The notes beneath the pieces were generated by a model. It was not told where the DNA came from and did no database searches. It saw nothing but the letters and a program-made list of their open reading frames with translations. Below, piece by piece: positions 1 to 8,156 of a stretch of 64,000 nt of DNA (within the stretch, counting starts at the first letter, position 1; each line of letters begins with the position of its first letter). The stretch is taken from assembly GCF_003097495.1 (NCBI RefSeq), contig NZ_QEOP01000002.1, forward strand, positions 682,001 through 746,000, written 5' to 3'. The translations under genes were made by a program, and so were the position numbers. The DNA comes from Amnibacterium flavum (GTDB lineage: Bacteria; Actinomycetota; Actinomycetes; Actinomycetales; Microbacteriaceae).

Positions 1-46
1 TCGCCGGGCCCGTCTCGGTCGAGTGTGCGGGGAGGAGTGTCGACAT
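1..46 (-). CDS. kdpB: KdpB, potassium-transporting ATPase ATP-binding subunit (N-terminal fragment)
   Basis: Only the first 15 codons lie in the window; the gene runs off the left edge. The ATG at 44-46 follows the kdpA stop (50-52) by 3 bases, and the visible start reads MSTLLPAHSTETGPA. In Kdp systems kdpB directly follows kdpA and encodes the P-type ATPase catalytic subunit. The identity rests on position in the operon, because no catalytic motif is visible. Confidence 0.7.
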   Translation of the reverse strand, partial: MSTLLPAHSTETGPA

Positions 47-49
47 GGT

Positions 50-1723
50 TTATAGAAGCCCTTCCGCCAGGGGACCCAGCGTGAGAACGGGGAAGAAGGT
101 CAGGGCGGTCACGATGACCGTGACGCCCGCGAGGAGGCCCGCGAAGAGCGGACGGTGGGTGGGAAGGGTCCCCGCGGTGGCGGGCACCCTGTCCTGGGCG
201 GCGAGCGCGCCGGCGAGGGCGAGTACGAAGACGATCGGCAGGAAGCGGCCGAGCAGCATGGCGGCGCCGAGCGCCGTGTTGAGCCACGGGGTGTTCGCGG
301 TGAGACCGGCGAACGCCGACCCGTTGTTGTTCGCCGCGGACGTGAACGCGTACACCACCTCGGAGAGGCCGTGGATTCCGGGGTTCCAGATCGACGTGCT
401 CTCCACGTCCTCACGGACGCCGGGGATCGCGAAGCTGAGCGCGGTTCCCACGAGCACGAGGACGGGCATCACGAGGATGTAGAGGCTCGCGAGTTTGATC
501 TCGCGCGTCCCGATCTTCTTGCCGAGGTACTCGGGGGTGCGTCCGACCAGCAGACCGGCGATGAACACCGTGATGATGGCGAGGATCAGGATGCTGTAGA
601 GCCCCGATCCGACACCGCCGGGTGCCACCTCGCCGAGCATCATGTTGATCATCGGCATGAGGCCGCCGAGTGCCGTGTACGAGTCGTGCATCGAGTTGAC
701 GGCACCCGTCGAGGTGATCGTGCTGCCGGTGGCGAAGAGGGTCGAGCCGAAGATGCCGAACCGGGTCTCCTTGCCCTCCATCGCTCCGCCCGCGAGCTGC
801 GGTGCGGTGCCGGCCCCGTTCGCCTCGAAGATCGAGAGGAAAGTGAGCGAGACGAGGAAGAGTCCGGCCATGACGCCGAGGATCGCGTAACCCTGCTTGT
901 TCGAGCCGACCATGCGGCCGAAGGTGCGGGGCAGGCTGAACGGGATGACCGTCATCAGCACGATGGCGAACAGATTCGTCCAGGCGGTCGGGTTCTCGAA
1001 CGGATGCGCCGAGTTGACGTTGAAGAAGCCGCCGCCGTTCGTGCCGAGCTGCTTGATCGCCTCCTGCGACGCGACCGGGCCGCCCGGGATGCTCTGGGCG
1101 CCTCCCGACACCGTGATGATGTCGGTGAAGCCGGCGAAGTTCTGCACGACGCCGCCGATGATGAGCACGATCGCCGCGACCGCGGCGAGCGGCAGCAGCA
1201 GGCGGAAGACACCGCGGATCAGGTCGACCCAGAAGTTGCCGAGTGTGCCCGACGAGGTGCGGGCGAACCCGCGGACCAGGGCGATCGCCACGGCGATGCC
1301 GACCGCGGCGGAGACGAAGTTCTGCACGGCGAGGCCGAGCAGCTGGACCGTGTAGCCGAGGGTGACGTCGCCCGAGTAGCTCTGCCAGTTCGTGTTCGTC
1401 ACGAACGAGATGGCCGTGTTGAACGACAGCCCCTCGGGGACCGCGGGGAAACCGAGCGAGTAGGGGAGTACCGCCTGCAGGCGCTGGATCAGGTAGAGCA
1501 GCAGCACGCTGACGAGCGAGAACGACAGGACACCGCGCAGGTAGGCCTGCCAGGTCTGCTCGGAGTCCGGGTCGACGCCGATGATGCGGTAGATGCCGCG
1601 CTCGAAGCCGAGGTGCCGTCGCGCGGTGAAGGTGTGCGCCATGTAGTCGCCGAGAGGGCGGTACAGCACCACCAGGATGAGGACGAGAGTGGCGACCTGG
1701 AGGATCGCGAAGAGAGCCGCCAT
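50..1723 (-). CDS. kdpA: KdpA, potassium-binding translocating subunit of the Kdp ATPase
   Basis: Membrane subunit that binds and conducts K+ in the high-affinity KdpFABC pump. The 557-residue product has the usual family length, about ten hydrophobic segments, and selectivity-filter type segments, including [19 protein letters not shown] at about 101-119 and [18 protein letters not shown] from about 228. Its ATG overlaps the kdpF stop (ATGA), so translation is probably coupled. kdpB follows after 3 bases. No kdpDE sensor-regulator genes are in the window. No frameshift or missing motif was seen. Confidence 0.96.
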   Translation of the reverse strand: MAALFAILQVATLVLILVVLYRPLGDYMAHTFTARRHLGFERGIYRIIGVDPDSEQTWQAYLRGVLSFSLVSVLLLYLIQRLQAVLPYSLGFPAVPEGLSFNTAISFVTNTNWQSYSGDVTLGYTVQLLGLAVQNFVSAAVGIAVAIALVRGFARTSSGTLGNFWVDLIRGVFRLLLPLAAVAAIVLIIGGVVQNFAGFTDIITVSGGAQSIPGGPVASQEAIKQLGTNGGGFFNVNSAHPFENPTAWTNLFAIVLMTVIPFSLPRTFGRMVGSNKQGYAILGVMAGLFLVSLTFLSIFEANGAGTAPQLAGGAMEGKETRFGIFGSTLFATGSTITSTGAVNSMHDSYTALGGLMPMINMMLGEVAPGGVGSGLYSILILAIITVFIAGLLVGRTPEYLGKKIGTREIKLASLYILVMPVLVLVGTALSFAIPGVREDVESTSIWNPGIHGLSEVVYAFTSAANNNGSAFAGLTANTPWLNTALGAAMLLGRFLPIVFVLALAGALAAQDRVPATAGTLPTHRPLFAGLLAGVTVIVTALTFFPVLTLGPLAEGLL

Positions 1724-1812
1724 CAGAACCTCTCGGGCTTCACGAGGGCGAAGACGAGGTAGACGGTTGCGGCCACGCCGAGCACGGCGGCCAGCAGTTC
1801 GAAGACGATCAC
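1723..1812 (-). CDS. kdpF: KdpF, small Kdp-stabilising membrane peptide
   Basis: A 29-residue single-pass peptide starting at a GTG (1810-1812): [20 protein letters not shown] followed by FALVKPERF. The final F-A-L-V-K-P-E-R-F is typical of KdpF. In the family it sits in the membrane against KdpA and stabilises the KdpABC complex. It overlaps the stop of the upstream micropeptide by GTGA and the kdpA start by ATGA, so three cistrons are stitched together by overlapping stop and start codons. Confidence 0.88.
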   Translation of the reverse strand: MIVFELLAAVLGVAATVYLVFALVKPERF

Positions 1813-1892
1813 AGCTTCTCCACCGCCTTCGCCACGAGGGCGACCAGTGCGAAGAGGGCTACCGCTCCGAGGATGTACACGATGTCGAGCAC
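1809..1892 (-). CDS. 27-residue membrane micropeptide at the head of the kdp operon
   Basis: From the GTG at 1890-1892 the frame reads [20 protein letters not shown] and then AKAVEKL, one transmembrane helix with a short lysine-containing tail. Its TGA overlaps the kdpF GTG. A GGAG lies about 10 bases upstream. The exact overlap and the hydrophobic composition argue for a real gene. It could be a second KdpF-like stabiliser; there is no direct evidence of function. Confidence 0.6.
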   Translation of the reverse strand: MLDIVYILGAVALFALVALVAKAVEKL

Positions 1893-2138
1893 GTTGAAGG
1901 GACTCCATCACGAGGAAGTTGACCCCGCCGCACACGGCGACGGGCACGCCGGATTCGGCGCGACTCCTGATTGAAAGCCCGTGAGGAGGCGCCCCGCCCG
2001 GCCCTAACGGAACCCATACGGCCACTCTGCTGCGCCCTAACGGGCGGGTCGCGAAGGCGTGAGGATCACGCGATGCTCGCCGTATGGAGTCCGTCAGGAC
2101 CGGCCGCGCGGCGCCGTCCCCGGCGTAGACCTGCAGTC
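1893..2138. other. Divergent intergenic region upstream of kdp
   Basis: A 246-base stretch between the kdp leader peptide (minus) and the gene starting at 2207 (plus). It should hold the kdp promoter. It contains a short palindrome cgccctaacgggcg near 2034-2047. I could not recognise a KdpE operator or a c-di-AMP (ydaO) riboswitch by eye. Confidence 0.4.
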
Positions 2139-2210
2139 ATGGACATCTCAGATCCCGCTCCCGCGGACGACGACCCTCTGCATCGACTCCTCGGCGGAGG
2201 CGCTCGATGA
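2139..2210 (+). CDS. Possible 23-residue leader ORF overlapping the next gene
   Basis: ATG at 2139 opens the frame MDISDPAPADDDPLHRLLGG plus GAR, and its TGA overlaps the ATG at 2207 (ATGA). The ribosome-binding site GGAGG of the downstream gene (2196-2200) lies inside it. No clear Shine-Dalgarno precedes the leader itself. It may be a coupling leader or a chance ORF; only the overlap geometry supports it. Confidence 0.3.
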   Translation: MDISDPAPADDDPLHRLLGGGAR

Positions 2211-2752
2211 CGCTCACCTCGATCATGCCGAGCCTGCGTCGCAGCATCCCCGACCCCCTGAACCCGGACCGCTGGCCCGAGTTCACCCACCCCACGACGG
2301 ATGACGTGGTGGTCGCGGGCGTGTCGCTGACCGCCCTCACGGCGCTCGCCGGGAGCCCGTGCGTGCACACCGCTGCCGCCGTGGTGCCCGGGACGCACGG
2401 ACGTCCGTCGGCGACGGAGGGCGCGTCGACCGTGGTCGCGACGGTCACACGGCTCGAGATCGATTCGGTCGGGACGCGTCATGCGTTCGTCGACTGCCGG
2501 TTCGGTCATCTGCCGGTGATCTGGTCGGAGATGCGGCTGATCGGCCGGGCATCGACCGTGCGCGGGGCGGCGACGGTTCTGCGCCCCGACGACGACAGCG
2601 AGGACGCCGGGCATCTCGTGTTCCTGCCGGGCGACCTCGTCGAGGGCGACCTCGTCGTCGTGCCCTGCCCCGGTTACCTCGTCGTGCGCGCGATCCGCTG
2701 CGCCCGGCGCGGGGACATGGATGCCGCGCCGCTCGTCGAGCGCTGCGGCTGA
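2207..2752 (+). CDS. Hypothetical protein, 181 residues
   Basis: I do not recognise this family. The start is well supported by GGAGG at 2196-2200 with 6-base spacing. The product has no signal peptide and no clear transmembrane helix. It contains scattered cysteines, in CRFG, PCPG and RCARR contexts, and ends in CG. The middle alternates hydrophobic beta-like strands (STVVATVTRLEID, HLVFLPGDLVEGDLVVV), suggesting a small beta-rich domain. It stands alone between kdp and ppgK and ends at a shared hairpin with ppgK. Confidence 0.65.
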   Translation: MTLTSIMPSLRRSIPDPLNPDRWPEFTHPTTDDVVVAGVSLTALTALAGSPCVHTAAAVVPGTHGRPSATEGASTVVATVTRLEIDSVGTRHAFVDCRFGHLPVIWSEMRLIGRASTVRGAATVLRPDDDSEDAGHLVFLPGDLVEGDLVVVPCPGYLVVRAIRCARRGDMDAAPLVERCG

Positions 2753-2759
2753 CGCCAAT

Positions 2760-2807
2760 CGCCCGGTTCGGGCAGTCCGCGAGCGCGCTGACTGCCTGAA
2801 CCGGGCG
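2760..2807. terminator. Bidirectional hairpin between convergent genes
   Basis: The 17-base arms cgcccggttcgggcagt (2760-2776) and actgcctgaaccgggcg (2791-2807) pair with one G-U, around a 14-base loop. It lies between the stops of the 2207-2752 gene and ppgK, so it can end both transcripts. No U-tract is present, which is common in high-GC actinobacteria. The element has a relative at 28592-28637. Confidence 0.7.
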
Positions 2808-2818
2808 ACTCGGCGGAG

Positions 2819-3622
2819 CTAGTTGGTCTTGTCGACCGCGACCTCGGCGCTCTTGCGGCGCCGGGTTCCCGCACCGTGGGCGGCGAGGGATGCGCAGCCG
2901 AGGATGCCCGCATTGTTGCGGAACCGGGCCGGCACGATCTCGGTCGTCAGATCGAGCAGCGGCAGGAAGTCGTCGTAGTGCTTCGAGACGCCGCCGCCGA
3001 CGATGAACAGGTCGGGGGAGAAGAGCCGCTCGAGGTAGCTGTAGTACTTCTGCAGACGCTCGGCCCACTTCTTCCAGCTGAGGTCCTCGCGCTCCTTGGC
3101 GGCGTACGAGGCCTGCTTCTCGTAGTCGTCGAACCCGTCGAGGGCGAGGTGGCCGAGCTCGGCGTTGGGCACGAGGTGGCCGTCGTAGATGATCGCGCTG
3201 CCGATGCCCGTTCCGAGAGTCGTCATGAGGATCAGGCCGCGCTCGTCTTTGCCGGCACCGAACTGGGTCTCGGCGTAGCCGGCCGCATCGGCGTCGTTCA
3301 CGAAGGTGATGTCGCGGCCGATGGCCTTCTCGAACAGGTCCTCCGCCTGGAGTCCGATCCATCGGTGCGACACGTTCGCGGCCGACATGGTGACCCCGTG
3401 CTGGACGACGGCGGGGAAGCAGACGCCGACGGGCGTGCCCTCGGCGACTCCGGGGATCTGCGAGATGACATCGGTCACGGTCTTCACGATGTCCTCGGGC
3501 TCGCCGCCCTTGGGGGTCGCCAGCTTGATGCGCTCGGAGAGGAGTTCTCCGGTGTCGACGTCGACTAGAGCCCCCTTGATGCCGGTGCCGCCGATATCGA
3601 TGCCGATCGCCTCAGTGCTCAC
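2819..3622 (-). CDS. ppgK: Polyphosphate glucokinase (ROK family)
   Basis: Phosphorylates glucose to glucose-6-phosphate using polyphosphate (and usually ATP) in the cytoplasm. The 267-residue product starts at a GTG and shows the ROK phosphate-binding loop GIDIGGTGIKGALVD at about 7-21, the SAANVSHRWIGL region, FVNDADAAGYAE with the catalytic Asp, and the LGTGIGSAI loop. There is no zinc-binding cysteine motif, as expected for the PPGK branch rather than ordinary ROK glucokinases. A PPK2 gene lies at 44 kb in the same window. Confidence 0.9.
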   Translation of the reverse strand: MSTEAIGIDIGGTGIKGALVDVDTGELLSERIKLATPKGGEPEDIVKTVTDVISQIPGVAEGTPVGVCFPAVVQHGVTMSAANVSHRWIGLQAEDLFEKAIGRDITFVNDADAAGYAETQFGAGKDERGLILMTTLGTGIGSAIIYDGHLVPNAELGHLALDGFDDYEKQASYAAKEREDLSWKKWAERLQKYYSYLERLFSPDLFIVGGGVSKHYDDFLPLLDLTTEIVPARFRNNAGILGCASLAAHGAGTRRRKSAEVAVDKTN

Positions 3623-3659
3623 CCCACAAACCTACCCAACGCGGGCGTTCCGGCTAAAT

Positions 3660-3698
3660 GCGCACGTTCCGGCCGGCCCCGCACGCCGGAACGTGCGC
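3660..3698. repeat. Interspersed palindrome, family A copy 1
   Basis: Perfect 13-base arms gcgcacgttccgg (3660-3672) and ccggaacgtgcgc (3686-3698) flank a 13-base loop. It lies in the 328-base gene-free stretch between ppgK and map. Related palindromes occur at 3846-3884 and 11213-11255. Confidence 0.8.
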
Positions 3699-3845
3699 GC
3701 GGAGGGGCTGCTGAATCCGAACACCCGGCCCGGATCTCAGCCCAGCTGGGTCGGATCTTCGGGGCACATACGCACGTCTCGGCGTGCGCTCATGTCCGGA
3801 ATATCGGCAGGAGCCCGGAACGTGCGGGCTTGGAGTGCCCGCCGC

Positions 3846-3884
3846 GCGCACGTTGCGGCGTGCGGGGCCGGCCGCAACGTGCGC
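3846..3884. repeat. Interspersed palindrome, family A copy 2
   Basis: Perfect 14-base arms gcgcacgttgcggc (3846-3859) and gccgcaacgtgcgc (3871-3884). Compared with copy 1, the arm core changes from ttccgg to ttgcgg and the opposite arm changes to match, so pairing is kept. Confidence 0.8.
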
Positions 3885-3950
3885 TTCCGCCCGGAACGCC
3901 CGTCTCGGTTGGCGCTGCGTGGGCGGTCGGTCGGCCCGTCCGTCAGCTGG

Positions 3951-4817
3951 TCAGGGGAGGGTGAGGATTTCTGCGCCTCGGTCCGTGACGACCAGGGTGT
4001 GCTCGAACTGGGCGGTCAGGCTGCGATCGCGGGTGGTGACCGTCCAGTCGTCCTCCCACAGATCCCACGTGATGCCGCCGAGGGTCAGCATCGGCTCGAT
4101 CGTGAACACCATGCCGGGCTCCATCAGTGCGTCGTACCGCGGCGCCGCGTCGTAGTGAGGGATGACCAGCCCCGAGTGGAACGCCTCGCCCACTCCGTGA
4201 CCGGTGTAGTCGCGCACGACGCCGTATCCGAACCGCTTCGCGTACGCCTCGATCGCTCGACCGATCACGTTGATCTGCCGACCGGGCGCCACCGCCTTGA
4301 TGCCGCGGTTCAGCGCCTCGCGGGTGCGCTCGACGAGCAGACGCGCCTCCTCGGAGACGTTCCCGACGAGGAACGTCGCATTCAGGTCGCCGTGCACCCC
4401 GTCGCGGAACGCGGTGATGTCGACGTTGATGATGTCGCCGTCGACCAGCACGGTGTCGTCGGGGATGCCGTGGCAGACGACCTCGTTGATCGAGGTGCAC
4501 ACGGACTTCGGGTATCCGCGGTAGCCGAGGGTCGACGGGTACGCGCCGGCCGCGATGATGTGCTCGTGCCCGATCCGGTCGAGCTCGTCGGTCGTCACCC
4601 CGGGCCGCACTGCGGCCTCGACCGCCTGCAGGGCCTGCGCGGCGATCCGGCCCGCACTGCGGATGCTCTCGACCGTCTCGGGAGAGACGACATCGGATCC
4701 GGCGTACGCGGCGGGAGCGGCCTTGCCGACGTATTCAGGGCGCCCGATCGACTGCGGCACGGCCCGGCGAGGGCTGATGCGTCCGGGGACGAGGTGGCCC
4801 TGGGAATCGCGCGGCAT
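3951..4817 (-). CDS. map: Type I methionine aminopeptidase
   Basis: Removes the initiator methionine from new proteins. From the ATG at 4815-4817 the product is 288 residues: an N-terminal extension of about 40 residues with proline-rich segments, as in mycobacterial MetAP1c, followed by the pita-bread fold. Expected metal ligands are visible: the Asp in VDITAF, the Asp in HGDLNATF, the His in GHGVGEAFH, the Glu in FTIEPML and the Glu in QFEHT. An upstream in-frame extension exists but would overlap the divergent gene at 4863. Confidence 0.94.
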   Translation of the reverse strand: MPRDSQGHLVPGRISPRRAVPQSIGRPEYVGKAAPAAYAGSDVVSPETVESIRSAGRIAAQALQAVEAAVRPGVTTDELDRIGHEHIIAAGAYPSTLGYRGYPKSVCTSINEVVCHGIPDDTVLVDGDIINVDITAFRDGVHGDLNATFLVGNVSEEARLLVERTREALNRGIKAVAPGRQINVIGRAIEAYAKRFGYGVVRDYTGHGVGEAFHSGLVIPHYDAAPRYDALMEPGMVFTIEPMLTLGGITWDLWEDDWTVTTRDRSLTAQFEHTLVVTDRGAEILTLP

Positions 4818-4862
4818 AGGATCAAGCCTACGGGCGGAGGCCCGCAGCGGATGGGAGTCAGC

Positions 4863-5039
4863 ATGGCCGACAAGTGGTGGTACAACTCGCGCACCGGCGA
4901 GGTCGAGCTCGGACCGCAGTCCAACTCGATCGACCGGGTCGGCCCGTTCGATACCCGCGAGGAAGCGGCTCACGCACCCGAGAAGCTGCGCCAGAACGCG
5001 GAGAAGTGGGCTGCGGACGACGCAGCCGAGAACCGCTGA
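4863..5039 (+). CDS. SPOR-like small protein
   Basis: A 58-residue protein beginning [19 protein letters not shown]. The pattern of an aromatic start, D-R-V-G-P-F-D-T and an Ala-rich helix resembles the small SPOR-like proteins found beside map in Microbacteriaceae. The ATG at 4863 has GGGAG 5 bases upstream; an in-frame ATG at 4851 is an alternative. It is divergent from map, separated by 45 bases. The function is unknown and the family resemblance is from memory. Confidence 0.65.
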   Translation: MADKWWYNSRTGEVELGPQSNSIDRVGPFDTREEAAHAPEKLRQNAEKWAADDAAENR

Positions 5040-5103
5040 CGAGGACGCCCTCCCGCCATGCTCCGACGTGAGTAGGCAGATGGGCGAAGGTGGCCGGCCC
5101 CGG

Positions 5104-5919
5104 TCACTCGTACTGGTGCTCGGGCCCCGGGTACGTACCGCCGGTGACCTCGTCGCGGTACTCGCGGGCGGCATCGAGCAGCTGGCCGCGCAGATCCGCG
5201 AACTTCTTGACGAACTTGGGGTACCGCCCGCCGGTCAGGCCGGCGAAATCCGTCCATACCAGGATCTGGCCGCTGACGTGCGGACCCGCTCCGATGCCGA
5301 TGGTGGGGATGGCGATCGCCTCGGTGACCCGCTTGGCGACCTCGCTCGGCACCATCTCGAGCACGACGGCGAAAGCCCCGGCGCGCTCGACGGCCAACGC
5401 GTCGGCGAGCACCTGCTCGGCCCCCTCACCGCGACCCTGGACGACGTGTCCGCCGAACTGATGCTCGCTCTGAGGCGTGAAGCCGATGTGCGCCATCACC
5501 GGGATGCCGGCTTCGACGACGCGGCGGATCTGCTCCTCGCTGCGTTCACCGCCCTCGAGCTTGACGGCGTGGGCGCCGGTCTCCTTCATGAATCGGAATG
5601 CGGTCTGAAGCGCCTGGTCGGGGCCGAGTTCGTATGAGCCGAACGGCATGTCCGCCACGACGAGGGCTCGGGACACGGCACCTGCGACCGCACGCGCCAT
5701 CGGGATGAGCTCGTCGACGGTGACGGGCACGGTCGAGTCGTAGCCCAGGACGACGTTTCCGGCCGAGTCGCCGACCAGGAGGAAGTCGATGCCCGCCTCG
5801 TCGAAGATCGCAGCCGTCAGCGCGTCGTAGCTCGTCAGCCCCGTGATGGGGATGCCGTTCTCCTTCGCCTGCTGGAAGTGCCGTTTGCGCACCCGCTTCA
5901 GCGCGGACTGTTCGCTCAT
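5104..5919 (-). CDS. panB: 3-methyl-2-oxobutanoate hydroxymethyltransferase
   Basis: First committed step of pantothenate (coenzyme A) synthesis: transfers a one-carbon unit from methylene-tetrahydrofolate to alpha-ketoisovalerate. The 271-residue product has the family length and shows [20 protein letters not shown], the metal-site segment [35 protein letters not shown] and [14 protein letters not shown]. It is monocistronic here; no panC or panD is nearby. Confidence 0.95.
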   Translation of the reverse strand: MSEQSALKRVRKRHFQQAKENGIPITGLTSYDALTAAIFDEAGIDFLLVGDSAGNVVLGYDSTVPVTVDELIPMARAVAGAVSRALVVADMPFGSYELGPDQALQTAFRFMKETGAHAVKLEGGERSEEQIRRVVEAGIPVMAHIGFTPQSEHQFGGHVVQGRGEGAEQVLADALAVERAGAFAVVLEMVPSEVAKRVTEAIAIPTIGIGAGPHVSGQILVWTDFAGLTGGRYPKFVKKFADLRGQLLDAAREYRDEVTGGTYPGPEHQYE

Positions 5920-6007
5920 CGGACCAGTCTAGGTCGGCGCGGTCAGCGCTCGCCCAGCCTTCACGCGGCCGTCGAGGAGGGTGATGACAGCCCGGAGGTC
6001 CTAGGGT

Positions 6008-6649
6008 GTGAGGACCATGCGCGCTTACGTCGAGGTGCACACCGACGAGACCGGAGGCATGTCCTCACGCGCATGGACATTCGATCTCGGCTTCTGGGGA
6101 ACCGCCCGGACCGCGGAGACGGCGGTCGGCGCCCTGGCCATGCTGCAGCGGTCGACGGGGGCGCCGACGATCGAGCTCGAGGAGCAGGTCGACGACTTCG
6201 ACCCGTCCTTCGCACGCGACCTCGAACCGGCGACGCCGGGCGAACGCGCGACGACGATGGAGATCCTCGAGCGGGCGCGAGCCCGGACGCTCGAACTCGT
6301 CGAGAACGCGGAATGGTGGCAGCTGTCCCGCCCGAGCAATGAGGTGCCCGACATCGATCCGCTCGGTTACGCATCGGCCGGCGATCTGGTGCGTGCCTTC
6401 GCCGACAAGGAGAGCCGGGTCTACCTGCCCGCTCTCGGCTTCGAGCCGCGGGAGCCGCTGCCCGACCTCGTCGACGAACTCGAGGCATCGCACGAGCACG
6501 TGATGCGGGTCGTCGCGTCCCTTCCCGACGTCCTGATCTCGGTCACACCCGACGGCGGGGAGTGGACCTCGGTCAAGCTCCTCCGAATGCTCGCCTGGCA
6601 TGAGCGCGCCCACCTCGGTCTGCTCGAAGCGCTGATGCGGATCTGGTGA
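6008..6649 (+). CDS. DinB-like hypothetical protein
   Basis: 213 residues. The N-terminal part (about 1-60) is an alpha/beta stretch, and the rest is helical, with WHERAHLGLLEALMRIW at the end and a central E-x-x-H-E-H. This recalls the DinB/YfiT four-helix metal-binding fold, but the family assignment is tentative. The start at GTG 6008 is preferred because GGAGG (5994-5998) lies 9 bases before it; ATG 6017 is the alternative. It is divergent from panB and upstream of glnA2. Confidence 0.6.
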   Translation: MRTMRAYVEVHTDETGGMSSRAWTFDLGFWGTARTAETAVGALAMLQRSTGAPTIELEEQVDDFDPSFARDLEPATPGERATTMEILERARARTLELVENAEWWQLSRPSNEVPDIDPLGYASAGDLVRAFADKESRVYLPALGFEPREPLPDLVDELEASHEHVMRVVASLPDVLISVTPDGGEWTSVKLLRMLAWHERAHLGLLEALMRIW

Positions 6650-6765
6650 CCCGAGCGCGACGGCGCTCCGCTTCGCCGGTGCCAAGCGAAGGTTCCGCAG
6701 ACCCACTAGCCTGAGAGGGCATCAATCAGGGGTGTTCAGCGCCCCCGAGGCGAGGGGAAACCTAA

Positions 6766-8124
6766 GTGGTCGACAAGCAGCGCGACTTCGTTCTGCGCAC
6801 CATCGAGGAGCGCGGCATCAAGTTCGTGCGCCTCTGGTTCACCGACGTCGTCGGCACTCTCAAGTCCGTCGCGATCGCTCCGGCCGAGGTCGAGGGCGCG
6901 TTCACCGAGGGGCTCGGCTTCGACGGATCGGCGATCGAGGGCCTCACCCGCGCCTACGAGGCGGATGTCCTCGCCCACCCCGACCCCACCACGTTCCAGG
7001 TGCTCCCGTGGCGGGGCGAGATCGATCCGACCGCTCGCATGTTCTGCGACATCACCACCCCCGACGGCCAGCCGCACGCCGCCGATCCCCGCCAGGTGCT
7101 CAAGCGCACCCTCGCGAAGGCCGCAGACCGCGGCTTCACGTTCTACACGCACCCCGAGATCGAGTTCTACCTGCTGAAGTCGAGCCAGTTCGGCGCCGAC
7201 GGCCCCGAGCCGGTCGACCGTGCCGGCTACTTCGACAACGTTCCCGGCGGCACGGCGCACGACTTCCGACGCCGTTCGGTGCGGATGCTCGAAGACCTCG
7301 GAATCTCGGTCGAGTTCAGTCACCACGAGGCGGGCCCCGGCCAGAACGAGATCGATCTGCGCTACGCCGACGCGCTGACGACCGCCGACAACATCATGAC
7401 CTTCCGCACCGTCATCAAGGAGGTGGCGATCGAGCAGGGCGTCTACGCGACGTTCATGCCGAAGCCGCTGCAGAACGAACCCGGTTCGGGCATGCACATG
7501 CACCTGTCGCTCTTCGAGGGCGACACGAACGCGTTCTTCGACGCCGGCGCCCAGTACCAGCTGTCGACGATCGGTCGCCAGTTCATCGCGGGTCTGATGA
7601 AGCACGCGCCCGAGATCACCGCCGTGACGAATCAGTTCGTCAACTCGTACAAGCGCCTCTGGGCGGGCGAGGGCGAGTCGAAGCTCGGTGAGGCACCCAG
7701 CTACGTGACCTGGGGCCACAACAACCGTTCCGCGCTGGTGCGAGTGCCGCTGTATAAGCCCGGCAAGGGGCAGTCGTCCCGTGTCGAGTACCGGGCGATC
7801 GACTCGGCTGCGAACCCCTACCTCGCGCTCTCGCTTCTGCTCGCTGCAGGTCTCAAGGGCATCGAGGAGGGCTACGAGCTGCCGCCCGAGGCCGAGGACA
7901 ACGTGTGGGAGCTCAGCGAGGGCGAGCGCCGCGCTCTGGGCTACGCGCCTCTGCCCGCCAGCCTCGACCACGCGATCTCCTACCTCGAGGAGTCCGAGCT
8001 CGTCGCCGAAACCCTCGGCGAGCAGGTCTTCAAGTACCTGCTGCTCAACAAGCGTGCCGAGTGGCGTCAGTACCGTGCCCAGGTCACGCCGTACGAGCTG
8101 CGCTCGAACCTCGAAGTGCTCTGA
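6766..8124 (+). CDS. glnA2: Glutamine synthetase, GlnA2 type
   Basis: ATP-dependent conversion of glutamate and ammonia to glutamine, or a related gamma-glutamyl ligation; in Streptomyces and mycobacteria some GlnA2/3/4 paralogues act on polyamines or are dispensable. The 452-residue GSI product starts at GTG 6766 with GAGGGGAAA upstream. It has GLGFDGSAIEG, HPEIEFYL, SHHEAGPGQNEIDLRY, GSGMHMHLSL, and NRSALVRVP with EYRAIDSAANPY. No typical adenylylation loop sequence is obvious near the C-terminus. It is followed after 32 bases by glnE, as in most actinobacteria. Confidence 0.92.
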   Translation: MVDKQRDFVLRTIEERGIKFVRLWFTDVVGTLKSVAIAPAEVEGAFTEGLGFDGSAIEGLTRAYEADVLAHPDPTTFQVLPWRGEIDPTARMFCDITTPDGQPHAADPRQVLKRTLAKAADRGFTFYTHPEIEFYLLKSSQFGADGPEPVDRAGYFDNVPGGTAHDFRRRSVRMLEDLGISVEFSHHEAGPGQNEIDLRYADALTTADNIMTFRTVIKEVAIEQGVYATFMPKPLQNEPGSGMHMHLSLFEGDTNAFFDAGAQYQLSTIGRQFIAGLMKHAPEITAVTNQFVNSYKRLWAGEGESKLGEAPSYVTWGHNNRSALVRVPLYKPGKGQSSRVEYRAIDSAANPYLALSLLLAAGLKGIEEGYELPPEAEDNVWELSEGERRALGYAPLPASLDHAISYLEESELVAETLGEQVFKYLLLNKRAEWRQYRAQVTPYELRSNLEVL

Positions 8125-8156
8125 TCCCGCCGCGGATCCGTTAGGCGTCACGCACC

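Larger units (their letters stand above)
3623..3950. other. Gene-free stretch of repeats between ppgK and map
   Basis: These 328 bases hold two family A palindromes (3660-3698 and 3846-3884) and degenerate fragments between them, such as acgcacgtctcggcgtgcg near 3770-3790 and ccggaacgtgcgg near 3820. No convincing ORF is present. The ppgK promoter should lie at the left end, just above 3622. Confidence 0.7.

Noticed and set aside
155-1762. A long open frame opposite kdpA (535 codons), and similar long frames opposite other genes (for example 2.1 kb antisense to the type III glutamine synthetase and to parE)
   Set aside because: They are rich in Arg, Asp, Glu and Val in the pattern of antisense frames in high-GC DNA, have no domains, and lie wholly over clear genes.
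1893-2138. A c-di-AMP (ydaO) riboswitch or KdpE site controlling kdp
   Set aside because: I could not find the conserved riboswitch core or a clear repeat; no call made without a covariance search.
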